Shown: positions 15,758 to 23,599 of the stretch, piece after piece
How the letters are laid out: each line of letters opens with the position of its first letter
Numbering within the stretch: the stretch's first letter is position 1
NCBI GenBank assembly: GCA_947168515.1
Contig: CAMVMF010000033.1
Coordinates: forward strand, 1 to 36,391
From: an uncultured Bacteroidales bacterium
GTDB lineage: Bacteria > Bacteroidota > Bacteroidia > Bacteroidales > P3
Direction: 5' to 3'
Length of the DNA: 36,391 bases
Notes under the pieces: model-generated
What the model was told of the DNA's origin: nothing
What the model saw: the letters and a program-made list of their open reading frames with translations, nothing else
Database searches by the model: none
Program-made: the position numbers and the translations under genes

Positions 15758-16750
15758 TCAGATTATTCTGGTGCTGCTTTTTTCTTTTTCTTGGGATAAC
15801 ATACGGCAAAACTTCTTGAAACCATCACAGTGTTTATAGAGTAAGCCGGTACGATAGTTTTGGACATTTAGCATACGTTCAATCTCATTTGCTGCTGCCA
15901 TAATTCGCTCTACACTGACTTGTTCGCTAATGTATGACACAGTTTCTGTCTTGTCAATATATCCTGCCAAGTATCCTTCTGACGGATTGTGTATTCCCAA
16001 TCGCTCACATACTATCCAAGACACGCTCTCGGCTTCAAACTCTTTCCATTTGTGTTCAATAGCTCTTACATTCCACACCTTTTCTTTCCAGTCCCCAGGC
16101 ATGAGTAGGTGGTAACAGAAAAGATGCCCCAGTTCGTGGCAGATGGATGCGAATAGTTCACTGTTTTCGGCATTTTTATTGACACTCAACAGATATCCAG
16201 ATTGCCATTTGATGTTCCTATTTTTATTGAAAGGTATAGTAATGTCTTTCCGATTATCAAACAGCACCCTTATTTGAGCGCCATAGCCAGCTCCAGCAGT
16301 CATACCGAAATCCGTATCTATCCCGTGAAAAGCGAGGTTTTTTATGAGGTTGTCAAGGGTTCTCAATGGCACATCCTGCTTTATCTTGTAGGGCGCTGCT
16401 ATTTCGTTGAGAATATCCTCGTCTGAAGGCACGAAGAGTGTTCCATTCCGCTCCGACTGCATTGTGTCTCCAATTTCGAAAACAAACTCAACAGGACCGA
16501 AAGGCACAAGTATGATTAGCGGTCTGGCGTTGGGCTTTAGAACGCGATTGTATCTCTTTTCCCATTGGTCTTTTGTCAGTACATACATCGAACCTGGCCT
16601 TTGCATCTCTATCAGCATGGCGTTATATGGTGCAAGATTTCTGAATCGGGTACAAGCATTCAGTATTTCCTGAAAATGTTCACTACTTCTATATTGTATA
16701 ACCCCTTTCCATAATAGGTCAAGGTTGCCTTCTTGTGTTTTGTCTGCCAT
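15758..16750 (-). CDS. ArdC/IrrE-like zinc metallopeptidase (antirestriction-family)
   Basis: This 330-residue protein has residues 10-95 resembling the ArdC N-terminal ssDNA-binding domain (Ala-Pro-Tyr-Asn-Ala-Met-Leu-Ile-Glu-Met-Gln-Arg-Pro-Gly at about 40-53). It then has an ImmA/IrrE-type peptidase domain with HELGH at 205-209 and a downstream EFEAES helix (237-242) that can supply the third zinc ligand. Catalytic residues are intact. ArdC proteins on plasmids and conjugative elements protect entering DNA from restriction; IrrE/ImmA relatives cleave repressors. Lying next to a BREX operon, it may be a relic of the element that carried the island or a regulator of it; that is inference. 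It is AT-rich like the island, on the same strand as BREX but separated from brxL by 469 bases. Confidence 0.75.
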   Translation of the reverse strand: MADKTQEGNLDLLWKGVIQYRSSEHFQEILNACTRFRNLAPYNAMLIEMQRPGSMYVLTKDQWEKRYNRVLKPNARPLIILVPFGPVEFVFEIGDTMQSERNGTLFVPSDEDILNEIAAPYKIKQDVPLRTLDNLIKNLAFHGIDTDFGMTAGAGYGAQIRVLFDNRKDITIPFNKNRNIKWQSGYLLSVNKNAENSELFASICHELGHLFCYHLLMPGDWKEKVWNVRAIEHKWKEFEAESVSWIVCERLGIHNPSEGYLAGYIDKTETVSYISEQVSVERIMAAANEIERMLNVQNYRTGLLYKHCDGFKKFCRMLSQEKEKSSTRII

Positions 16751-16762
16751 ATAGTTCTTATA

Positions 16763-16936
16763 TTATGAATGTTTCAAATAATTAGCGCAGTATAGACCCT
16801 TGAAGGCCTCATCAAAGACATCCCAGTCTATCTTGTTAGCCAATAGGTATAGCGGATGCTTCTGGATCAGCTGCGGCTCCAGGTCGAAGAACATCGAATG
16901 CTGGCTGGTTATTAGAGGTGTGCGTTTTGTGTACAT
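16763..16936 (-). pseudogene. Truncated IS5-type transposase (N-terminal DUF772 fragment)
   Basis: A 57-codon frame translates to MYTKRTPLITSQ followed by FFDLEPQLIQKHPLYLLANK, then IDWDVFDEAFKGLYC. This is the characteristic N-terminus of IS5/IS1182-like transposases (phrases such as HPLYxLANKIDW and a following EAFxxLYC). It ends at a stop where the family would continue for over 300 residues, so only the first tenth survives. No terminal inverted repeat was identified. It marks past insertion at the left edge of the BREX operon. Confidence 0.8.
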
Positions 16937-17219
16937 CGTTTTGCAAGTTTTTCGGTGCGAAGGTATAACTTTTTTGCAAATCGCACAAGTATTTTAATAA
17001 TTTATTTTATTAACAATCAGATTGTTGGTACTTTTTAAGGCTCGACCATATAGATTCTTTTTTCTAATGATGGTCATTAAAAACATCACCTTCCAGTTTT
17101 CTATTAACCGATTTTGGATAAAACGTAGTGCTGACACCACAAAATGCTAGCTCTACTTTTTTCAACTTATCCAAAAATATTTATCGAATATCTATATAAA
17201 AACATATAATATGCAGAAA
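16937..17219. other. AT-rich interval after brxL
   Basis: No gene is seen. It probably contains the former upstream end of the IS remnant, plus an inverted repeat downstream of brxL (listed separately). Confidence 0.5.
17112..17176. terminator. Stem-loop downstream of brxL, possible operon end
   Basis: TTTTGGATAA (17,112-17,121) pairs perfectly with TTATCCAAAA (17,167-17,176). A smaller nested GTAG/CTAC pair lies inside the 45-base loop. It lies 44 bases past the brxL stop. There is no classic U-tract, so it may instead be an IS end or a protective structure. Confidence 0.35.
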
Positions 17220-19253
17220 TTATAACATCTTCTGTATCATCATCTGAGTACTTGCATAGAATGGTATGTCTGTCTTGCCAAGGATAGTTGCTGGAAGCGT
17301 AGCCATTTCTGCAAGATTATCCATTGGAACCAATACATTTTTTGCACCGTTCTCAGAGAGCATTGATACCCGGTCATTGAAATTCAAGGCGCGTTCAATA
17401 GCACCACCAATACTGATATTGCCGATTACGCCAAGACCTGATTTCAGATTCCGCCCAAAAACAGATGATACGATGGCTGCAAAAACAGCACCACCAATAC
17501 CTTTATGAACACATACCCCCAACAAGACAGTCACTTGAACTGTTACATCAAGATGTATCAAAGAATGTTGTTGAGACAGAATAGCCCTTTCGTTCGCGCG
17601 AATATAATTGTACGTATTCTTTATATCCTCCTTGGCTTCTGTTGAACTGCTTCCAGTCACTGTAAGTTTGCCGTTGCCAGGCATAGTAATGACCTCTATT
17701 TTTACGAGAGACACCTTGTCTCCATCGCTCGTAGCCGTGTAGCAAGTTCCCGGCTGAAGTGGTGCATCCTCTATAAGATTGGTTCCACGTTCCTCTGGAA
17801 CGGACACGAAAAACTCTTCTTGTGTCTCCTTGTCAATGTAGGAGAAATTGGTATCCCAAAACTCCATACCGCCAATACGTTTCAATTGCTCTTTGACACG
17901 CCGACGCATTTCTATAGCCCAAACCAAATACTTGCGCACATCCTCCTTAGTGAAGTTTCCATCTGGATGCATCAGTTTAATCAAGCCTGAAACAGTCTTG
18001 CGTACAGGCTTCGTGTCGCGCTGCTTCATCTGTGCTCCAAGTGTGAAATATTTGTCAATAGCATCTGTGTAGGTCATCTTCCGCTGAGAATGAAGGAACT
18101 CGCTGAAGAAATCTGTACTAAAGCCAAAATGATTAGTGAAGTTTGAGGGTGCAAACTTCATTACCTCCCAGCCGGGGAGGAAGAACCCAATACGATCCAA
18201 GAAGGCGGTATCGTTACATATCTTATCCGAGAAAGGTGAGAATAGATGTGATGTCTGTAAAACTGTCTCGACAGGCTGATTGATATTGCCATTCAAGATG
18301 ATTGAGGCATTGGCCGCTTTCTCGCCTGATTTTCCTGCTCTGGAGAAACTGCCACTTTCCATATAATCCTTCATCAGAGGAACCACCTCCTTATCTTTGA
18401 ACAATTCATCTGTTGACTCGTCAAAGCAAATGGCATCCCATCTACCGACTGCTCCAATCTGACCACTGGAGTTGTTGACGAACAGAGATGCTGCTGTTCC
18501 CTGACCACCGCTGACGAGCATAGAATATGGGGAAAGCTCTTTGAAAACAAAAGATTTTCCAGAAGAACGTGGGCCAAGTTCAGCCATGTTGAAGTTCGAC
18601 TCTACCAACGGAATAAAGCGTGATAATAGCAGCATCTTCATTCGGTCAGTCATCCCTTCCGACTCTGGCTCATATCCTCCACTACGAAGAAGTACATCAA
18701 GCCATTCCTCGTTGTTGAATAGACTGCGGGCTCTGGCTATCCTTTCTTCCTCAAAACTGGAAAGCTGGATGGGGCGCACCTTTCTAACGACAAATGGGTA
18801 TATCTTTTTCCCTATCATCTGGGTTGAGTCATAATCCATGTCAATGATAGCCCATATTCCACCAGTCATCATCTTCTCGTGTTGGCTGATAATCTCTTCA
18901 GAAATATTGGCATCGCGAATAGCCAGATTTGACAACTCTGCCCAATACTTGTCTTTAGATGGGTCAAGACGAACACTTATCTTATCAATGATCTTATAGG
19001 TTCCTTGTTCTCGTATCTTTGCCTGAACAAGAGTTGCTTCGTCTGGATTTACATAGTGATCAAACAACACACGTTTCACATTCTCAATACCTTCCTGAAT
19101 CTTTTCCTCGTCATCCGTGCTACACGAATTTGCAAGAAGGTATTCCAAAACAAAGACAGGTACGTTGGCACCGCCTTTAACAGAGCGCACCACATCCTTA
19201 CGTACTACATACCCCTTGAACTGGTCTAATAATTTAGCATCAAGCTCTATCAT
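17220..19253 (-). CDS. brxL: BREX protein BrxL (Lon-like AAA+ DNA-binding protein)
   Basis: This 677-residue protein is the last gene of the operon. It has a Walker A ELGPRSSGKSF (about residues 225-235), a Walker B-like ICFDEST (about 278-284), and a C-terminal Lon-protease-like fold (about 575-677) ending in NVLVPMDNL. Known role: BrxL is an AAA+ ring that binds DNA and is needed for phage exclusion but not for host methylation. In the Lon-like domain the usual Gly-Pro-Ser-Ala-Gly is replaced by Lys-Gly-Ile-Gly-Gly and the catalytic Lys region reads RALNFNDRV, so peptidase activity is not expected; this fits published BrxL work. The start lies 20 bases after the pglZ stop, in line with co-transcription. 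Confidence 0.93.
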   Translation of the reverse strand: MIELDAKLLDQFKGYVVRKDVVRSVKGGANVPVFVLEYLLANSCSTDDEEKIQEGIENVKRVLFDHYVNPDEATLVQAKIREQGTYKIIDKISVRLDPSKDKYWAELSNLAIRDANISEEIISQHEKMMTGGIWAIIDMDYDSTQMIGKKIYPFVVRKVRPIQLSSFEEERIARARSLFNNEEWLDVLLRSGGYEPESEGMTDRMKMLLLSRFIPLVESNFNMAELGPRSSGKSFVFKELSPYSMLVSGGQGTAASLFVNNSSGQIGAVGRWDAICFDESTDELFKDKEVVPLMKDYMESGSFSRAGKSGEKAANASIILNGNINQPVETVLQTSHLFSPFSDKICNDTAFLDRIGFFLPGWEVMKFAPSNFTNHFGFSTDFFSEFLHSQRKMTYTDAIDKYFTLGAQMKQRDTKPVRKTVSGLIKLMHPDGNFTKEDVRKYLVWAIEMRRRVKEQLKRIGGMEFWDTNFSYIDKETQEEFFVSVPEERGTNLIEDAPLQPGTCYTATSDGDKVSLVKIEVITMPGNGKLTVTGSSSTEAKEDIKNTYNYIRANERAILSQQHSLIHLDVTVQVTVLLGVCVHKGIGGAVFAAIVSSVFGRNLKSGLGVIGNISIGGAIERALNFNDRVSMLSENGAKNVLVPMDNLAEMATLPATILGKTDIPFYASTQMMIQKML

Positions 19254-19273
19254 ACTATATTACTCGTTAATTG

Positions 19274-21475
19274 TTACAAAAGGTCATCAAGGTCTCTTGA
19301 TGCCGATTTTATGATACTACAACTATCTATCTGCACTGAGGTTTCCCTATCCACGAGAATCACTTTATCAATCCCCTTTGTCATCTCAAACTCCACATGG
19401 ACTGTTTCACCTGGCTTCATCGAGTAAATCTGATTGCCAGATACCCTTTTGTTCCCTGCATATAACAATAGTTTAACCTTCCGCTCATTGCGGAATAAAT
19501 CTGACTCACAACCCTCGGCAAGCAATTTCACCGTGAAGTAGTTCCCCGTCACGGCTTTCAATTCCTTCTTGTTGGAAATCATCACTCCTAGTGCCATGTT
19601 GTTAGTCTCAATATTCAACTCATAGGCGGGAATAATACATTCCTGCGGCGTGAAGCCGCCATGAGAATAGCCATACCTGCCAGTCGTCTTAAACGGTTTG
19701 TCCGTCTTGGCAAAATACTGATAGTTACTGTTGAAATAGCGTCCAGTCCTTTCTATCAGATTCGAAGCTTTCAGAGGTTCTTCTGTCAAAACATAGCGTT
19801 CTTCGATTTTCTGGACGTTCCCTTCAGGACGAGGCTCTTTATCCGCTTCGTCCAAAAGACCAGTAAGAACAAAGCCATGATCAGTGGTAAGTACTATCTT
19901 ATTATATCCAAGTCGGAATAGATGGGCAATCTTCTCTCTCAGTTCTGGCTCGTAGTTCGTAATGTCCTTTAGAGCGCCCATTTGCTTCTTCTCCCCCACT
20001 TCGTCAATATCCCCATAGTTGAGAACAAGACGCTGAGCAGTAACACCGTCGTTCAACATATTCAGTGGCATGATGACCACATCATCATAAATCGACTTCA
20101 AGGTATTGAATCTGGTCTGAGCATTCATTGTAGGCTCGCTACATCCGAACAAAGCACTCATGCCGTTTTCGGTCACAGAGGGCAGAACCGACAGAGATGT
20201 TTTTCTATTAATCTTCACATTCTTGTCGGTAATGGTGTTGACAACGGCTTCTGCTATTTCAAGGCGCAGCCCGTCACAGACTATTACCGCAGTACGTTTA
20301 TCACCGGCAAGAGCATTGACCACAACATCCTTCTGCGTTGAGATATAATTGTCTTTTATGTTGAACCAGCATGTCAGCAGTTCATTATTTAAAATGGTAT
20401 AGTGTTCTTGTAGTGGACGCAAGATGGCTGGCTCATTTAGCCAATCCGTATAGATACGGCGCATGGCTGTATCGAGAGCAGCAAAACGCTGCCAATAATA
20501 TGTTGCGACTTCTTGATAGGTGGAAATAGCGCCAAGTCCTTCGACTTTAAACGTGCAAAGCAGCCAAACACTCTGCAACCACTGAGGCTTGAAAGCTTTT
20601 ACTTTTCTGTCTTGTGTACGTTGATTAAGGAATTTGGTCAACTCCGTCGTATCCTGATGCAGCTTCATCGCATTACTAAGCATCAACATCAACTGGCGGT
20701 CAAGGGCAGCAAAAGGATGATTGGGATGTGCTTTAAGCAGATTAATGTCTGTGGGGATTGCGTAGCTGTCAGCATACTTGCGCAATGTATCATTTTTCTC
20801 CGTACTATCAGCCCATTGGTAATAGACTTCCAACAGAAGCCCCTCAATCGAGTTGTCTGCCAACGACTGCAAGATGACATTTACAACCTCCTGAGCCATC
20901 GCTTCAGCTGGCTGTTCTGTTTGAGGTTTATTAATAAGGCGATACACTTCACTGCGGAATACATTCCACACCGTCTCATCCATTTTCCGACGGGTTGCGT
21001 CAGGTACGTGAAGGAAGTCAAGCAACCAGTCCTCCAACCGCAGCGGCTCAGTAGTGCCGTCGGCGACAGACTGCCACCAGTTCTTATTCTTGCCCTCACT
21101 AAGTTTTGCGGCAAGTAGAAGTTGATCTTTGGTTAGATGGGTATTCTTACCTGTAGCTTCAAACAGTTTCTGCTTGATGTACACCTCCATGTCATCAAGC
21201 ACCAATAATCCCCCTGTTTGTACGTATTCCTGCAAGAAGGTCAGTTGGGCAACTTTCTTTCTAGCATAGAATAGTATTGGGCTGTCTGCATACTTCGACT
21301 CTGCCAGATATTTTGCCTCTATCTCGCTATATTCATTGCTGATGGGTAACTGCTTGATGTCTTCTGAAAGATATTTCAGCAGAAACTCACCTTCCCCATT
21401 GGCATCTGTCACCACGACGTAGCGATGCTCAGCCAATATGCGTTCTATGTCTTCTTTAAACCAAATTCCAATCAT
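19274..21475 (-). CDS. pglZ: BREX-1 phosphatase-domain protein PglZ (type A)
   Basis: This 733-residue protein has a central alkaline-phosphatase-superfamily PglZ domain. Metal-site motifs are visible: TAVIVCDGLRLEI near 397-409 (Asp at about 401), a Thr-Glu-Asn-Gly-Met-Ser-Ala-Leu-Phe segment near 440, and LTTDHGF near 530. PglZ is essential for BREX defence and forms a complex with PglX, and it is the most diagnostic BREX gene. The N-terminal 300 residues are helical and charged. It starts 10 bases after the HNH-protein stop and is followed by brxL, the usual pglZ-brxL order of type I BREX. Confidence 0.93.
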   Translation of the reverse strand: MIGIWFKEDIERILAEHRYVVVTDANGEGEFLLKYLSEDIKQLPISNEYSEIEAKYLAESKYADSPILFYARKKVAQLTFLQEYVQTGGLLVLDDMEVYIKQKLFEATGKNTHLTKDQLLLAAKLSEGKNKNWWQSVADGTTEPLRLEDWLLDFLHVPDATRRKMDETVWNVFRSEVYRLINKPQTEQPAEAMAQEVVNVILQSLADNSIEGLLLEVYYQWADSTEKNDTLRKYADSYAIPTDINLLKAHPNHPFAALDRQLMLMLSNAMKLHQDTTELTKFLNQRTQDRKVKAFKPQWLQSVWLLCTFKVEGLGAISTYQEVATYYWQRFAALDTAMRRIYTDWLNEPAILRPLQEHYTILNNELLTCWFNIKDNYISTQKDVVVNALAGDKRTAVIVCDGLRLEIAEAVVNTITDKNVKINRKTSLSVLPSVTENGMSALFGCSEPTMNAQTRFNTLKSIYDDVVIMPLNMLNDGVTAQRLVLNYGDIDEVGEKKQMGALKDITNYEPELREKIAHLFRLGYNKIVLTTDHGFVLTGLLDEADKEPRPEGNVQKIEERYVLTEEPLKASNLIERTGRYFNSNYQYFAKTDKPFKTTGRYGYSHGGFTPQECIIPAYELNIETNNMALGVMISNKKELKAVTGNYFTVKLLAEGCESDLFRNERKVKLLLYAGNKRVSGNQIYSMKPGETVHVEFEMTKGIDKVILVDRETSVQIDSCSIIKSASRDLDDLL

Positions 21476-21485
21476 AGTTATTACT

Positions 21486-22235
21486 TTATGTCGGATCCGC
21501 TAAACCAGGGTTTCTGTCTAATGGCTCATAATGATTTGTTGCATCAAAAAATTGCCTTGCTGTTCCTGGGAAATTAAGCAATGCATTTCTAACATCATCA
21601 CATCCACTGAAAACAGTAAACCATATTGACCAACTACCTTTGGCTTCTACCAAATCCACAATAGTATCAATGTTAGTTTTCCCTGCATCGAATTTTGCCC
21701 TATATTTACTTGCTAAATCCCAATCATTTCTCCTTTTCTTGCAACGAGTATCTCCCGGGCATGATGTTGCAGGACTTTTACCCAGGCCAACTAAATCAAG
21801 GAGCTTCTTTGCATGATTATAAGCATCACCTGTGAGTACTGGGTTAACCTCAACTACGCCCCCTGCTTTATACACAAGGCTCTTGAATGTGTTGTTAATG
21901 TGCGGAAGATGGCACTCGTTCAGAACGACATTCTTTGTATCTTTGTTGTCAGACCCATTACATGTTGCACATGATAAAAGAAAGTTAGACCATTCTTTCT
22001 CTAAATGAGCATATATTTTAACCCCATTCTCTTCATATTTTTGGGGTTGTACATGCTCAACATGCAAATCCCGCGCTTGATGATATGCTTCTTCGCAATA
22101 GGAACAGAACATACCTAAATTGTGCACTAATGCAGGTTTTGCATCGCGATATTCATTATAATGACTGTGTACTTCTATTGAAGAACCATCAGGCATAGTA
22201 TATGTTCCCGGAGTCAATTTTACAACTGGTCTCAT
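21486..22235 (-). CDS. HNH nuclease, PtuB-like partner of the adjacent ATPase
   Basis: This 249-residue protein has an HNH/zinc motif: CSYC (Cys44, Cys47), DLHVEHVQPQ (Glu60-His61), then LLSCATCNG (Cys89, Cys92, Asn93) and a later Cys-His-Leu-Pro-His. This is the arrangement of His-Asn-His endonucleases with two CxxC zinc knuckles. Its start codon overlaps the ATPase stop (ATGA at 22,232-22,235), so the two are translationally coupled. An SMC-like ATPase followed by an HNH nuclease is the two-gene layout of the Septu (PtuA-PtuB) anti-phage system, where the ATPase controls the nuclease. Assignment to Septu proper, rather than another ATPase-HNH pair such as a retron effector, is inference. 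A CPGDTRCKKRR segment near 165-175 is also present. Confidence 0.8.
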   Translation of the reverse strand: MRPVVKLTPGTYTMPDGSSIEVHSHYNEYRDAKPALVHNLGMFCSYCEEAYHQARDLHVEHVQPQKYEENGVKIYAHLEKEWSNFLLSCATCNGSDNKDTKNVVLNECHLPHINNTFKSLVYKAGGVVEVNPVLTGDAYNHAKKLLDLVGLGKSPATSCPGDTRCKKRRNDWDLASKYRAKFDAGKTNIDTIVDLVEAKGSWSIWFTVFSGCDDVRNALLNFPGTARQFFDATNHYEPLDRNPGLADPT

Positions 22236-23566
22236 TGTGAATTCCTTTCTGCTCTTAAAAGTGCCACATAAGCAGGATCGTCAGAAAACTGTTCCTCTAT
22301 CGCATCCAACTCCTTTTTCACGTCACTTGCTTCTGCCGTATTCTCTTTGCCCGACTTAACAAGTTGATAGTATTTTTCAGCCTGCTCTACCATTTGCTGA
22401 TAACGAGGGAATCTGGCTGAGTCCATATTCATCTCAGTTACAGCGATGTCCTCAATACTTCTCATGTCAGGGTTGCTGTCACCTCTAACACCATCTAATG
22501 TTATTACATTCTGACTTTTTACACTCTGTACGATAAATGGAGAATGAGTTGTGACAATAAACTGCATTTCGGGGAATGACCTCTGTAAATCTGAAAGAAT
22601 ATGCTGCTGCCAATGTGGATGCAAATACAGGTCAACCTCGTCTATCATGATAATGCCAGGAGTCTTCCTCACAGCATCAATTCCAAGGAATCCGTTTAAT
22701 TCGATACAACGATGCGCTATCTCTGCAGTTATATTAATCATAGCTTTAAAGCCAGCACTCATCATGTCGTATGTGAGCCAATATGGAACATCGTCCTTGG
22801 TCATCTTAATCAGTGCTGTGAATTCATTGTTCTTTGTATCGATATCTATTTGATGAATGGCAGGAATCGCTTCCTTTATTGCATTTAGAAAAGCCTCATT
22901 CGTGCCAGCGAATTCACCTCCTTTATCAAAACTCTTTTCGTATCTATAGATCCAATCAAAAGCCCCTTTGAAATCAACCTGTTCATCAAGAGCACATTTA
23001 TAGGCCTTCGCTTCGCGTGTTTCACGTTGCTTCGTTTTTTCGGCTCCTTTGTAGTTCTTTTCGAGGCGAGTTGCACCAAATGACAGAAAGAGTGGAAAGA
23101 GAGAGTTTGTGCCCTCATTGTCTGCATTTCTTCTTCGGTTTTCTATGTCAGCCACAAATTCCATCAGTTCTTGAGCATTGGCTTTGGAGTTTTTGTTACT
23201 TGTCCTTTTCCACCCAATCTGATTTGTAGACGTGTTTACTTGTTGTGTCGATTTATCAAATATACCGCTAACACATTCTGCATTGACTTCAATAATGGGT
23301 TTCTCGGCTATTGGAATAAAGCCTTTGCTTGATTCACTATAAACTTTAACATGGTCTGTAGGGCGAAAATTACGACTATAACCATTTCCGCCAGGCAAGA
23401 AAGTCATTTCTTGGAGGAATGCACCCAATGCGATTTGTACCGCATGTAGTAATGTTGTCTTACCTGTTGTATTGTCACCAAGTATGACATTCATTTTGGG
23501 GTCAAATGCAAAGAACTTGTGTGTAAATCCTCTGAAGTTTTCGATTGTGATATCTATAATCTTCAT
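22232..23566 (-). CDS. SMC/ABC-type AAA ATPase, PtuA-like
   Basis: This encodes 444 residues from the ATG at 23,566; the open frame runs seven codons further to a TTG but the family start is MKIIDITIENFRGF. Walker A GDNTTGKT lies at 30-37, an inserted middle region at 90-230, an ABC-signature-like MMSAGFKAM near 270, Walker B GIIMIDEVDLYLHP near 300-313, and an H-loop VTTHSPFIVQS near 333. The C-terminus is an acidic helix. It belongs to the overcoming-lysogenization-defect/RecF-like ATPases without a fused TOPRIM; with the coupled HNH gene it forms a Septu-like pair. It begins 33 bases after the pglX stop, the widest gap in the operon, and splits pglX from pglZ, which are neighbours in a standard type I BREX. 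Confidence 0.85.
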   Translation of the reverse strand: MKIIDITIENFRGFTHKFFAFDPKMNVILGDNTTGKTTLLHAVQIALGAFLQEMTFLPGGNGYSRNFRPTDHVKVYSESSKGFIPIAEKPIIEVNAECVSGIFDKSTQQVNTSTNQIGWKRTSNKNSKANAQELMEFVADIENRRRNADNEGTNSLFPLFLSFGATRLEKNYKGAEKTKQRETREAKAYKCALDEQVDFKGAFDWIYRYEKSFDKGGEFAGTNEAFLNAIKEAIPAIHQIDIDTKNNEFTALIKMTKDDVPYWLTYDMMSAGFKAMINITAEIAHRCIELNGFLGIDAVRKTPGIIMIDEVDLYLHPHWQQHILSDLQRSFPEMQFIVTTHSPFIVQSVKSQNVITLDGVRGDSNPDMRSIEDIAVTEMNMDSARFPRYQQMVEQAEKYYQLVKSGKENTAEASDVKKELDAIEEQFSDDPAYVALLRAERNSQ

Positions 23567-23599
23567 ATTATATAGTTTTATAATCAAATATTTATACTT

